This document shows positions 11,229 to 23,219 of a stretch of 64,000 nt of DNA, piece after piece (within the stretch, counting starts at the first letter, position 1; every line of letters begins with the position of its first letter). The notes under the pieces are model-generated. The model was not told where the DNA came from and did not search any database. It saw nothing but the letters and a program-made list of their open reading frames with translations. A program made the translations under genes and the position numbers. The DNA comes from Antilocapra americana (taxonomy: Eukaryota > Chordata > Mammalia > Artiodactyla > Antilocapridae). The stretch is taken from the NCBI GenBank assembly GCA_007570785.1, contig ML661885.1:32460331-32524330 (forward strand), given 5' to 3'.

Positions 11229-11916
11229 ACTGGCTTAAAGCTCAACATTCAGAAAACTAAGATCATGGCATCCGGTCCTAACACTTCATGGCAAATAGAT
11301 GGGGAAACAGTGGCAGACTTTATATTTTTGGGCTCTCAAATCACTGCAGATGGTGATTGCAGCCATGAAATTAAAAGACACTTATTCCTTGTAAGGAAAG
11401 TTATGACCAATCTAGAGAGCATATTAAAAAGCAGAGACATTACTTTGCCAACAAAGGTCCATCTAGTCAAGGCTATGGTTTTTCCAGTAGTCATGTATAG
11501 ATGTGAGAGTTGGACTATAAAGAAAGCTGAGTGCTGAAGAATTGATGCTTTTGAACTGTGGTGTTGGAGAAGACTCTTGAGAGTCTCTTGGACTGCAAGG
11601 AGATCCAACCAGTCCATCCTAAAGGAGTTTAGTCCTGAGTGTTCATTGGAAGGACTGGTACTGAAGCTAAAACTCCAATACTTTGGCCACCTGATATGAA
11701 GAACTGACTTATTTGAAAAGACTCTGATGCTGGGAAGAATTGTGGACAGGAGGAGAAGGGGATGACAGAGTATGAGATGGCTGGATGGCATCACCGACTT
11801 GATGGACATGGGTTTGGGTAGACTCCGGGAGTTGGTGATGGACAGGGAGGCCTGGTGTGCTTCGGTTCATGGGGTCGCAAAGAGTCAGGCACGACTGAGC
11901 GACTGAACTGAACTGA
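11229..11916 (+). mobile_element. BovB LINE 3' end (about 0.7 kb)
   Basis: 5'-truncated BovB covering the end of the reverse transcriptase ORF and the 3' tail, which ends in GAACTGAACTGA. A 90-codon frame is open from 11265 and ends at TGA 11535-11537, where the family codon is CGA. Later frame breaks make it non-functional. BovB encodes the enzyme that copies itself and probably also BovB-tailed SINEs. Confidence 0.95.
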
Positions 11917-12712
11917 TTCAAATCCTATCTGAACTAAGCTATGTTCCTTTAATGAAAGGCAGAAAGGGGGTCTTGTATGAATGTAAAAGAATACCATGGG
12001 GAGTTCCACAGGGAGATTCAGCATTGGAAGAATTCACAAATTCATGATTTGATTGCTTTTCAATTAAAATCACAATAGAAAATTTCATGGAATTTGAGAT
12101 CCATATCCTAAAGTTTTTCTATAGGAGAATAAGTACAAAAAATTTGGTAAAAACAAGAGGAAAAAATAATAACAAATTTCAAAATAAGCCATAAACCTAA
12201 GTAAGGTAATTAAGGTAAAGCGGTGTTAGGGCAAGAAAGTGAGGAATGAAGATGGCAAATCCAGAGCCCATCCTGTATATCAAGCAATGTTTTAGGTATT
12301 AGAGTGTCAGTCCAAATGAATTCTCCCTCAAACTGCTCTGGGAGAGGCGTTGTCTGATTTTCTGAAAGTAGCAGTAGAGAAACACACAGAGAAGTATTTT
12401 TTACTGCCTTCACATGGCAAAGCAGAAAACACAGAAATTATAAAGGGAAAGATTAACAAGATTTCCAACAGATGAGATAAAATATATTGGACAATAGAAG
12501 ATACCATAAAACACAAATGACTAAAAGGGAGAAAATATTTGTTGCAAATGTAACAAAGAATATTCAAAATATACAAAGAACTTTTACAAAGCAATAAGTC
12601 AGTAAATTTTAAAAAATGACAAAGACCATGGAAAAGCAAAACAGACACAAAGAGAATGTTCAACTTTATTAGTAATAAGAAAATTGGAATTTAAAATAGT
12701 GTGAGTTTTGGG

Positions 12713-12832
12713 GGGACTTCCCTGGAAGTACAGTGGTTAAGACTCTGAGCTTCTAATGAGGGGGTGAGGGTGTGTAAATTCAATCCCTAGTCCCTGCTGG
12801 GTCCTGCAGCCAAATTAAAAAAAAATTTTTTT
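12713..12832 (+). mobile_element. CHR-2 type tRNA-derived SINE
   Basis: It starts GGGGACTTCCCTGG, followed by CAGTGGTTAAGACTCTGAGC, ATTCAATCCCTAGTCCCTG and an A/T-rich end. This is the cetartiodactyl CHR family, older than Bov-tA. It sits inside the L1M host. Confidence 0.85.
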
Positions 12833-13200
12833 AGGGGGATCATCAGTTTAAGAACATCTTTAAGACTGATGCATTTAATGTGGGTGAAAGTGTAGAGGAC
12901 TGATTATTCTCCTGTATTGTTGATTAGAATGTAGCTAGGTTAAGTCTTCTTGAAGTTCAATTTAGGAATACATTTCAAGTGTATGATATATATGCTCTTT
13001 GAGTTAGTAATCACTTTTTAAGGCATATGTCCTAGAGTACATCTGGAAGCTATGTGTAAAAACATCTTCATGATGGTGCTCTTTGAAGTGTTGTTTGTGA
13101 CAGTAAAATGTTAGGAACAACTGAGATGTCATTGATAGACTGATGTAATTAAATCATGGTACAGATATATAGAGGAATCATATGCTGCTCATCAGTGTTC

Positions 13201-13904
13201 TCCAACTTGAATCATATATGGATTTTTCCTAAAGGGATTTTTAAAAATTAATTTCCAAGGTAGCATGAGGAATACTTTACAAGTCCAGACTTTAATCTTT
13301 CTGGAGGTGATCTAGAAAAGCCTCACTGTGAGGAGATCACCCACAAAGAAGGAAAAGTTAAGGAATGAAATCTTGGTGTGAGGACAATGGGGCATTTTGA
13401 ACTGGGGAGGAGTGTGGCTTCTGGCCCAACCCTCCTGATATCGGTTAAGTTATCTGTGAACTCAGACCACAACCATTTTCCTTTTTTGGGCTACTTGCAT
13501 CTGATGACAAAATTACCATAGACTTTTAGAGAGATGCTTTTCCAAGTTGCTCAAAATATAGAGATTTCCCTATAATTTCCTAAGTGTGTAAGCTACTCCC
13601 AGGCAGTTCTTGGTCCCTAGCTCCTCTCTTTCCTACAACCACTTCCCAACCACTTCCTCAGAAAACAATCTCCCCACATGCCTCCTAAGCCCAGGGCTGC
13701 TGGCTGCCTGCCATTCATACCCCTTCCTCCTTCCAGCTCAAATCCTGGACCACACAGTGTACACAATTAACAGGACACTGGCACAATCCCTGGTACCAAG
13801 GGTGGATAATAATTAGTCTCAAAGAACCATCACATGGAATTCTCTCGGCAACAGTTAGTAATGCAAGACTTCAGTCAGCTCCACCAGCCTAAAGTGAAAG
13901 AGTT
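13201..13904. other. Unique intergenic sequence
   Basis: No clear repeat or gene. A C-rich stretch at 13600-13750 gives a 68-codon frame with no recognised similarity. Confidence 0.4.
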
Positions 13905-14225
13905 AGATACCTTCTTTGGGCAGTGGTTTCCCTCTTTCCCTCCTTCTAGATGTGAATAAGAGACTACATGGCTACAGCTGCCCCTGCCGGTCATCTTAGG
14001 ACCAAAACAGGAAGAACCCTTAGGATAAAGCAAACACTCTAGAGCGGGACAGAAAGAACAATCTGGCCTCTGGCATTATAGCTTGAGTCCATGAATCAAA
14101 TCACCCTGCAGTCGACTGCTGTACTCTGTGCTGTGTGAAATAATACAGTTCCTTATTGTTTAAGTCTGAATGAGTCATGGCTTCTCTTGACGGCAGTTGA
14201 ATCTGTACCAACGGATATATTACAC
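13905..14225 (+). mobile_element. Possible MaLR/ERVL-type LTR remnant
   Basis: Words near its right end (TGAATCAAATCACCCTGCAG, TGTGAAATAATACAGTTCC, TTATTGTTTAAGTCTGAATG, ACCAACGGATATATT) recall the 3' end of mammalian MaLR-type LTRs. Only a non-coding LTR remnant is suggested, with no internal retroviral genes nearby. The subfamily is not assigned. Confidence 0.4.
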
Positions 14226-14522
14226 AAACAGCTAATTACAAAACTGTGAGTTCAGAATTTTGTGGTGTACTCAAACAAAACAAAGTTAACCTGACTCATT
14301 TAGTGATTTACATAATCGTCACATTCCATAATTAAATGTAAATTATAAACAATGTGCACAAATGACTCCTTTCCCAGGGAGATGGCGGGGAGTGGGACAT
14401 GGAGCAATAGAAAACTTACCTTGTTCATAACTGTGGATAGCAATCTTCCATTCTACTCACTTCTAAGAAAAGGAGCTATGTAAACATTTGTGATCAATAA
14501 TCAGCTCCCAATTGGAAAGGGG

Positions 14523-14635
14523 CTGTTGCTTATTGAGTCCTTACCTGAGGCCGAGCAGTGTCTCAGGTGCTTTGTGTACAGCTGGAGTCCTGCAGTCATT
14601 GCTCTCAGTAGACGCAGAGGCACTAAGAACTGGTC
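14523..14635 (-). mobile_element. Probable MIR SINE, antisense
   Basis: ATTGAGTCCTTACCTGAGGC, GTGTCTCAGGTGCTTTGTG and CAGAGGCACTAAGAACTGG follow the reverse complement of a MIR tail and core, with many mismatches. Confidence 0.4.
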
Positions 14636-15289
14636 CCCTCAGTGCTCTTGCTGAACTCGGCCTGTAATGAAATCAAAGAGCAGACTGAGTACACGTCTTC
14701 CCTACTCTGCTTCACCCAAATTCCGCATACTTGGATTCCCCAAGATTACTGTTCTCTTAGTGAAATCAGTTTTTCCCAATGCACAACCACTATACCCAAA
14801 GGAGCCCATCTGAGAGGAGCTTCTGAACCATGGTATCAGCATCAGCCCCTCCACACAAACTCTTAGGTTCTGGTGTTAAGGCTTGGTCAAAAGCCGAAAT
14901 AGCGACCCTTTTTGGCAGGGCAAATTTATTTCAAGTGTTCCTTTTCAGGGCAAACACTACCCATGGAATGGACCCTAGGCCTTCTTCCTTGACTGTTTCT
15001 TTGCCTCCTGGTGTTGGGCCCCATTTGCCTCCCATGTTGACTTCTTCAGCTTTAATGTCTCCTCTTTGCTTTCCCCAGGAGACCCTTGACTGAGACCCCC
15101 TTCTGTTTCTGCAAGCTAGGCACTGGGTGCTCCAGGGAGCCCAGTTGCATGCCTCTCGGCTTTATTCCTCACCTTTCTTAGAACTGACTGCTTGCACCAG
15201 CTCTGCTCGCTGTGAAGCATGAGGAGGTGACCTCAGGAGGGTTTTAAATCGTCACAAGTAGGGCAGGAGCTAGGGGAAGGATGAAGAGC
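14636..15289. other. Unique sequence left of the CpG-rich patch
   Basis: No recognisable repeat. Frames of 74 and 87 codons overlap here without known domains. GC content rises toward the right edge. Confidence 0.4.
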
Positions 15290-15700
15290 AGTGGCGGCCA
15301 GGGAGCAGGAAACCCAGGGGAAACCCACCATTGGGCTGCGCCTGCAGGCCTGCAAGGCCTGCACTTGCCCCTCTTTAAACAAGAGCACAGAGTCAGTCAG
15401 AGACATCAGTGGCTTAATGGAGGGGGGCGCTTACGTGTCTGAAGCAAGGTCCTGGAGCAACACCCCCGCGTGCGCCGCAGAAGGCGAGCAGGACACGGCG
15501 GCCTTTTCTCTCCGTGGAGACTGCAGGTTATGAGGGGAACTGACATCAGGTGGGCTCATTAGCTACCAGGGAAACCAGCAGAGGGCACGCCCCTCCCCGC
15601 CCCTTTGATGAGAACGAGCCCCAGCTGGGGCCTGGGGCAAGTACTGGGAAGGTCGGCTGCGGAGGGGTTCGGGTGTAGGTGAAGCAGGCACTGGTCAGTC
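15290..15700. promoter_or_regulatory. GC/CpG-rich repeat-poor patch, candidate regulatory element
   Basis: By eye this is one of the most CpG-rich stretches in the window, with CpGs clustered around 15425-15500 (CCCCCGCGTGCGCCGCAG) and 15585-15670. It contains no SINE or LINE, although the surroundings are repeat-rich. It carries a consensus CTCF core (15575-15587), a GC-box-like CCCCTCCCCGCCCC run (15590-15603) and a perfect palindrome GCCCCAGCTGGGGC (15618-15631). The frames crossing it look like chance. It could be a distal element or insulator downstream of TRHR, or simply GC-rich unique DNA. Confidence 0.45.
15575..15587 (+). promoter_or_regulatory. CTCF-binding motif (consensus core)
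   Basis: CCAGCAGAGGGCA matches the CTCF core CCASYAGRKGGCR at every position. CTCF acts as an insulator and loop anchor. A motif match does not prove occupancy. Confidence 0.55.
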
Positions 15701-17144
15701 AGGGGATGGACAGAGAGCAAAAGAACAGCCATCTTGAGTGGCCTGACCACACTCCTGCTTTCAGAACACAGAGCCCCTCCTTTCCCTAGGGGCAGTTTAG
15801 CCCTGATACTCGATTTTCTATTTTATGTCCTTTCTGAGCCAGGCTAATGTTTCAGCGACTGCACCTGAACTGCAAGTTGCTTGTATTTTTATCCTCTGTT
15901 TGCAAGCATCTGGGCTCCAATATTTTGAGATGCATTGACTTCTGATTCTTGTAGTCCTTCTAGCCCTCCTTGGAGCTCCTGGAGACCCAGGTGCTTCCCC
16001 TGCTTCTGCTCTTACACTTATTAAGAGGCCCATGCTGCTCAGTCATTTAGTCATCATTCATATTCATAGAAAAGCATAAAGGCAATTTGCTTAATTACAG
16101 TGCTTGATGCTGCGATGTGTCTCTCAATTTTCTGTGTGTGGTTTCATCTGTGTAACAGGAACTCTGCATGAATTCAAGACCTTTAACCCCTGGGTAACTT
16201 TCTCCCAGAGAAGAAATGTGCAAAGAGGGAAGTTGACTTCCGGGATTCCATTTAAAGGGTGCCTTTTTGACTCTGGTCTTACTGGGTTCAGGGGGCCTGG
16301 CTGAGCTGCTGCTTTGTGATTTGAATGTGTAAACCAAAATTAAGCTTCTGGTCTACATTCTTCATCTGCTAATGAAAGTTCTGTTTTGTATTTACCTGCA
16401 GGTGAAGATTTAGACTTTGCCCTCTCTGGAGATCACTGCAAAGGAAGGGGATGAATAATTGGATGGTCTCAAAAACATGGGAAGAGAAAGGCTGCAGGCT
16501 TTCACCATAAAACTGAATTTTGTGAGGCTATCAGTTAATGTTTACAGATCGCGGGGAAATAGAGTGTACTCTGTGGCCTCCCTCCAAACACACTGAACGA
16601 ATTCAGCCAGTCTAGATTTGTTGAGTAGATCTTTGTGGTCTACTTTGTGATCTCTGTGCAGAGTCTATAGGTTTTCAAAACACCAGCTGGGAAGTAGAAT
16701 AAATATCATCTAATACACTTGTTTTTAGCATCTTAAGAACTAGATCCTCCTATTTGACTTAAAAAAATTCCACTTGTATTGGATGTCAGTTGGTCAAACT
16801 AAGCAGATTTTTTTTTCTTTCCAGTCACGTACGATCTAATGACAGACAAATACATTTCATTTCGGCTCTGTCCCCACTCATGCCCCCTGAATGCTTGAGG
16901 CTACTGTTGAGATATGATTATGAAGCCAAGACTGATCGTGTCTGAAGCTGCTATTAGTGTTCCTTGTTTGGGTAGGATTGAACTAAGATCTGAAGTAAGC
17001 TAAGGATCCCTTGAATTTTTCTTCTTCAGCATTTGTTCATACAAGTTCCAGAAGGAAGAAATAAAGTAGCATATCTACTTTGTTTCTCAAATCTCATCTG
17101 TTTTCAATACAGCTGTAATTATTATGGGCTCTAAACTGGGATTT
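15701..17144. other. Unique intergenic sequence
   Basis: About 1.4 kb with no repeat family or gene that I can name. Short frames of 66-80 codons are present on both strands around 15818-16337 and lack conserved features. Confidence 0.45.
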
Positions 17145-17352
17145 GGCTTCCCTGGGGACTCAGTGGTAAAGAATCTGCCTGCAGTGAAGGAGACATGAGT
17201 TCGATGCCTGGATCGGAAAGATCCCCTGGAGAAGGGATTGGCAACCCACTCCAGTATTCTGGCCTGGAGAATCCCATGCACAGAGGAGCCTGGTGGGCTA
17301 CAGTCCACAGCGTTGCAAAATAGTGAGACGTGACTGAGGAACTAAACAACCA
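17145..17352 (+). mobile_element. Bov-tA SINE, full length
   Basis: Plus-strand copy from TGGCTTCCCTGGGGACTCAG through the box-B-like GAGTTCGATGCC to GTGACTGAGGAACTAAACAA. The lone-CA-type tail suggests the non-dimeric Bov-tA group. Confidence 0.95.
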
Positions 17353-18424
17353 CGACAAACTGAGATTTAGTCTCGGCTCTTGTGGGTCAATGTCTTTCAT
17401 TATTTACATTTATGAGTGGATTCATATTAAAGGACAAAAAGACATCAGAGGTGGAAAGCTTTGTGATGAGTGTCTGAGAGGAGAGGTGGGGAGAGGCAAA
17501 GGACTATGGTGATTTTTTGGGGCTTGTTTCCAGGCTGAATCTGATCTTCTGGTGAGAGAATGCTCACAGGTGGATACTGAGAGCTTATTTTTATAGGAAT
17601 CATTGCTACCCATAGAACATAAGCAGGAGTATAGAGAACCAAGATTATTTCAAAACATGGTATAAATTAGGAGAAAGATGAGGATTTTATACAGATCAGG
17701 AAAGAAGTGGAGGTTTTTTATTTTGGTGTTTTGGCAACTTTCTAAATCTTTTTGTCTTTTAAAGTCAGAAGAGATGTTTCCTTGGGCAAACGTGCATAGT
17801 CATGATGTGAACTCACAGACACATCAGCTAGGAGATACTCTCTCATTGTTTTGTGCCATTAAAGAGGCTGAAGTGGAAGACAAATAAGACAGGTCCTGAG
17901 CAAAGTGACATACTCCCAGGTCTGCAAGAAATAACTGAAGGGGAGACTGAGGCATTGGTGTTAGGCAGGGCAGTTGACCAGCCAGGGAAATTATGTACTA
18001 ATGTTACTGAGACTTCATCTGTATCCTTTGACTGGTGAAGCCTAGGAAAATCTAGAATACCATTTGCTTCTATTTTAGACTCAAATGCCTATTTGGGACA
18101 CCAGATTCAATTTGTTTGGAAACTGAGATACTGTATTCTTGCTTTAGGGCACTTTGAGTTAATGTCACATTACTGGCAGACAAGATCATTTTTTTTCCCC
18201 TTCATTTCCACTGTTTCAGCATATTTGCACTCAATGTCTTTTTCTAAAATCTGATGAAAAGGGCTTTTCTACTTGTTTTGTGTTGTGTCAAAATAGGAGA
18301 TTGTAGAAAGTGGTATCCTCCTAAGGGTGATAGACTGAAGAGGTCTAAGACTTAGAGTCAACATGCAATCTATACTCTTAGAGGTTATTCTCTGTGGTGT
18401 AAAATGCTCTCTGTCCATTAAATT
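17353..18424. other. Unique intergenic sequence
   Basis: No recognisable gene, RNA or repeat in just over 1 kb. Confidence 0.45.
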
Positions 18425-18535
18425 TAATTATTCAATAAACATATTTATTCACATCCATTAACAGGTAATTTTGGAGCGTCCATTTTGTGCCAGTTACTGT
18501 GCTAGTCACTGCACTTTACTCGGCCTTGGCGAGCA
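18425..18535 (-). mobile_element. L2 LINE 3'-end scrap
   Basis: ATTCAATAAACATATTTATTC followed by TTGTGCCAGTTACTGTGCTAG is the reverse complement of the L2 terminus. The rest is decayed. Confidence 0.55.
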
Positions 18536-18971
18536 AAAATATGTCTTCATTGATTTTCACAGCATTTTTAGGAGATTTGGGAAAGAGGACTATACTATTT
18601 GGTAAAATACCACTAAACTAATTACCTGGGGGGATTGAGGAAAATTTACGTTGCTAAAGGTGCTGCACCTCATAATATAAGAACAAACGTTTTTTGGAAG
18701 GTAGATAGGGGTAGTGGTGGCAAGGTTGTTTTACTCTTGAATAAAGACAATTCAAAGAACCTACTCTTGTTCACTCAATGTTCAGTGCTTCAAGTGATAT
18801 TTTTTATTTTTCTCATATTCTCCAAGTGTGAAAGATTGAGGTCATTAAAGCAAAGCTTGAGATTTACTTAAGCAAGTGTTTTCTTGTACATGGCAATATA
18901 AACTTTATCAAATGGAGTCTGTATGCTAGAGCAGTGGCCCCAGGAATGATTCAAATCCATTTCTACCAGAG

Positions 18972-19059
18972 TGGAGAATCCCCATGGACAGAGGAGCCTG
19001 GTGGGCTACAGTCCATGGGGTCACAAAAGGTAGGACACAACTGAGTGACTAAGCACAGT
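18972..19059 (+). mobile_element. Bov-tA SINE 3' half
   Basis: 5'-truncated copy that starts at the GGAGAATCCCCATGGACAG block and continues to ACTGAGTGACTAAGCACAG. No tRNA head is present. Confidence 0.92.
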
Positions 19060-20109
19060 AGTGACGTCAAGTCAATACACTGACATCATTGACATTGTGA
19101 ATCTGATCACTTAGTCACATTTTCTCCAATACACATTAAACTTACTATTGAAATGGAAAACATCTGTCTCTGTAACTTACAATCATCTCATAAAACCACA
19201 GTGATACATGGTGGGTGCCACTAATGTTTTTCTGAGCAGGTGATTAAGAGTCAACTGCACCAAAATGAAGTATTTGGAAGACAAAGAGAACTAAAGAGCC
19301 AGTTCTTTCAGTTTGATGCTTTATTGCACATGATACACAGATTGGAACAGACACACAGTTTCTCACAGCAGAGCACATAATGCTGTAGTTTCTTTAAGAA
19401 GAGTCTTTGTCACACAAGGATAAAGAAATTAATTCCTGGTTGATGAAATGAGTCAGCATACAACATTCTAAAACTGATAGAAGGAGGCCAACACATTCAG
19501 GAGCACATCAAAAGCAACATGCAAGTCCACGATGTTGTCACAAGTAATCTGAAGCTAATCACTACATGCTTGTCAATACAAATTTAATCTTGAAGCTTAA
19601 GTTCATAAAGGATCTAGGTCCCTGAGCTAGCTCTGATGTCTATGGTTGGCATAATTGGATAAATCCGGAGTTGTTAAGGACCCCTGAATAATATACACAG
19701 GTATAAATATTTAAAAATGTATGGTGATTATATGATATAGATTAGAAACAAAGATATATATGTATATACATATATATATACGTATTTTTCACTTCAAAAA
19801 TTAAGACTTATAAGAATACTTTTAGAATTATAATGCTTACAAGACAAATGGTGTAATATAGCTTCTATACTTAATAAACAAAGCTGACCTATATGTGTTT
19901 TAACTCTATACTCTAGTGTATAGTTGACTATTTCCTCAAATATAAGCGCATGTAGGTCCTTGACTTCCTTTACTTCTCCTTTCCTTGGAGCTTTATTGGT
20001 GGTGGCAAATATTATAGGACAGGCTGCTGCTTTAATCTCTCATGAAATGGACTTTGGATGCATATCCTTAACATCCAGAGCCTTGATCTAAAGGTTGTTT
20101 GTATTTTCC
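19060..20109. other. AT-rich intergenic sequence with TA repeat
   Basis: Unassigned DNA containing an interrupted (TA)n/(TATG)n run at 19753-19781. No gene is recognised. Confidence 0.45.
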
Positions 20110-20390
20110 TGGGCTCATCTATCTTATTTCTCTCCCATGAACTGTCTTTCCTTTACCTAAATCAAACATACCCTTGAAAGAAGTCATGTGTTCTCTGCAA
20201 AGTCCTTCTTAATGACCCCAAGTGCCAAAGTTGCCACTTTTCCTCTGAAGAGTTCAATTGTTTGTAATCTTAAATCACACAATTTGGCTTCCAAATATGT
20301 ATTTCTTACATTTCCATGTTAATATGTTATCACTAGACTGTAATCTTCTTGAGGGCAGAGGCAGTGTGTCAGTCTTGAATTATTAAATTA
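20110..20390 (+). mobile_element. L2 LINE 3' end
   Basis: Plus-strand L2-like order: TTCTCTGCAAAGTCCTTCTTA, a diverged middle, then TCACTAGACTGTAATCTTCTTGAGGGCAGAGGC (read in two pieces), typical of the L2 3' region. Confidence 0.65.
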
Positions 20391-20501
20391 GGATGTGGAA
20401 GTTCCATTGAAATTGCCAAGCACTATGCATATGTAAGAAATTGTTCGACTTTCATCTAGCACACTTAATGTAGTACCTTTCACTGAGCTGGGCGATGGAT
20501 G

Positions 20502-20719
20502 GATGGCTTGGGTGCTCAGTCATGTCCGACTCTTTGTGACCCCATGGACTATAGCATACCAGGCTTCTCTGTCCACAGGATTTTCCAGGTCAGAATACTG
20601 GAGTGGTTTGCCATTTCCCACTCGAGGGAACCTTCCTGACCCAGGGGTTGAATCCATCTCTCCTGTATCTCCTGCATTGCAGGCAGATTCTTGACTACTG
20701 GCACCACCTGGGAAGCCCC
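20502..20719 (-). mobile_element. Bov-tA SINE, full length
   Basis: Minus-strand copy running from a GGATGGATGGCTTGGGTGCT tail boundary to the head complement CACCTGGGAAGCCCC. It carries an extra CTCCTGTATCTCCTGCATTG segment in the tRNA-like part, as seen in some Bov-tA subfamilies. Confidence 0.94.
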
Positions 20720-23219
20720 AAGAGCTGTTTAAAAAATAAAAACCAGATAGAACTAGTTCTCTTATTGTGTAAACAAATCTAGAGGCAAATTGGACATCAG
20801 CAGAAAAATTTAAAATATATTGTATAGCTTGGAATTCATTGGTTCATTCCTAACACTTAGGGACATTATCCAAGTTTAGATGATTCGTGGAATACAACAA
20901 TGATAGACATATTCTCGAAGAGTTTTTCATATAGCTTGTTTTTTAAGAATTATGATAAATAAGAGCCTCGAAGATCTCCATTGGGGACATGACTCAATGG
21001 CTTTCTTTTTTTAAAGTGTACTTTATTATTATTATTTTTAATGTTTTCAGGTGTGGTCAGAGGACAACAGGCTTCAAAATTACCTAATAAATAAGAATTT
21101 TGGGGCAAGGTCAAATAGAGCATATTTTAAGATAAGCTTTCAGATAATTCTTATGTACATTAAAGTGGGAGTGGTTTCTTATTCTTGGCTAAGGAATAAA
21201 CAGTTAGCCCTTATTAGGGCATTTTGTGCCATCTCAGGAATACAGATGCTCTTACTGGCTTCTGAATTAAGAACTGTGGTTAAATGAAACCTTATTCTAC
21301 TGCCATGCTGTATTTGTTTTTCTTTTCTGGAAAGTCTCCATCTTTATCAATATCAGGGCATAACATTCTTGAGAAAGTTCATCCTCTCTTTTTGCAAGTC
21401 AGAGAATAGCCACATGGACAAAAACTAAGGCCATTGTTCTGTGAGGAATGAAATAATCGCTTATGGGTGTTGCTTTGGGGCTCAAGTAAGTTGCAGGAGT
21501 TTTAGCCAACTGAATTGTTTATCCCATTCATGTAACTTGTGTAATTTTCTAAGTGCTTTTACTTCCGTTTCAGTTGAGAACGTGTAGTATGGACTTGACC
21601 CAGGTGCTCCTCCACTAGGCTATCTAGGTGATTTTGCTGTGGATTTGCCATTCAGTGGCCATAAGACTGTTCTTCGTTTTCTTGCAGGATCCAGACTTGA
21701 CAGCTCTCACAGTGTGTTCTGTCCCAACTGAATCATTTCATCCAACTTTTAAATTTTTTCAAAAGTAATTTCTAAAATCATAAATCAATCACCTCATATT
21801 GGATTTGCCATAAATGTGCTCTGTGTAGAAGAATGTAAACAGGTCTGAAAACATTGTCTACAAACATTCTTGGCAACTCTTTTCAAAGAGATTACTTGAA
21901 ATATTAAAATAAGAACCATATGATTTAGTTTATATTAGAATAGTCCATTTGGTTCTAATCATCTCCATAACAAAACTATTTCCCAATGGGCACTTTTGTA
22001 AATGAACTTTTCTGCTGAATATTTGAAATTATAGACCAAACATAAAAACAAAAATATTACAGGATCATATCTAACCTTTTCCCCCTTGTGATCAATGAAG
22101 TTAAGAATTACATTAATCAATACTTCCAGTTGTAGGTCATAAAATAGAATCACAACCTAAATGATCTTAATTGTTTCTTTAAAACACTTCTGATGTCTCT
22201 AATTCATATTCTAAATATTGCCAAACTGTTCTATCTTGAGATGATATCATATTGATTTGTCATGGAAGTCAATATAGTTTCCTCATTGGGTTGTGAAATT
22301 CTTAGAAATGGGAAAAGCCTTTTATTTTCTTAAATTTCTGTGGCAGTTCATCACATGTGGAGTATTCTTTTATTGGTTTCTCAATGAAGCTCTGAAATGC
22401 CTGACCTCTACTTTAATCTGTGAGGGAAAAATCTATATCAAACAGCTCAATTCTATACATGACTCCCCACCATAAAAATGAGGACATAACTGAAATAGGA
22501 ATTTTAGAAGCATCAGTTTTCCCATAGTTTGAACATGACTTTATGAAACACAGGAGTGTTCAGAGCAATAAGACATATATATATATATATGTATATATAT
22601 ATATGTATATGTATATTTGAAAGATTGGAATATGTATCTTTAATACACTTTTACTTAAGACAGTTCACGTCCAGGTTTAGGCTTCAATGATGTCAAATAT
22701 AACTGACTGCTCTGAGGAAAACAATCATTTGTGGAAAGAGAAGAGTTTGATATGGGAGGTGGAGAAGGGGAGAAGAATATATTTATTACTACAGAGTACA
22801 GTAAGACTTCTTCATGTGTATTACTCTAAAAACATACTCACTTGGCCAAATCTTGGTCCTGATGGTTATTTACTATGGATAACTACAGATAAATAGAAAA
22901 CAAATTGCTAAAGATGTTCATCCCCTGCTTCTGCCAAGGAGAACAAGTGATTCAAACAGTAGAAATAAATGTTCTTACAACCTGGATCGGCTGGTTGTCT
23001 GTGGTGACTCCATAACTTACACCCAGTTCTCTTAGTCCATGAAAAACATTGCAACTTCTTTGTGAGTTGCAGTTGAGAGATGTAAATAATGTTGAATATA
23101 TTATTTACAGAATTCATAGAGCCATGGGAAAACTATTTAAAATTTCTTTTTTTCTCCCCAAATTAATCTTTTCTCTCTCCTTTCATAATTTATCATAGTT
23201 TAGAGAGATGTATCTCTTC
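20720..23219. other. Unique AT-rich intergenic sequence
   Basis: About 2.5 kb between TRHR's downstream BovB and a SINE. Apart from the TA-type repeat near 22.6 kb, I see no repeat family or gene. Short frames here lack any recognised motif. Confidence 0.45.
22573..22617. repeat. (TA)n/(TATG)n simple repeat
   Basis: Alternating TA units interrupted by TATG. Likely unstable and potentially polymorphic. Confidence 0.9.

Larger units (their letters stand above)
10200..13200 (+). mobile_element. Decayed L1M LINE hosting younger insertions
   Basis: Scattered plus-strand L1 ORF2 and 3' landmarks occur in the correct order. They are an endonuclease-region stretch (near 10340-10560), GGAAATCAAAAGAGAAAATT (10884), CAGTAACACAAATCTTAAAG (near 11178), TCAATTAAAATCACAATAGA (12060), AATATACAAAGAACTTTTAC (near 12568) and AATCATATGCTGCTCATCAG (near 13177). 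The frame is destroyed. A Bov-tA piece, a BovB 3' end and a CHR-2 SINE interrupt it. It may be more than one L1M copy. Confidence 0.65.

Noticed and set aside
11336..11809. 157-codon minus-strand frame
   Set aside because: It is the antisense shadow of the BovB 3' end. A similar antisense frame appears opposite the BovB at 45592-46062.
13905..14225. A retroviral provirus at the LTR-like remnant
   Set aside because: Only a weak, non-coding LTR-like end is visible. No internal retroviral genes or second LTR were seen.
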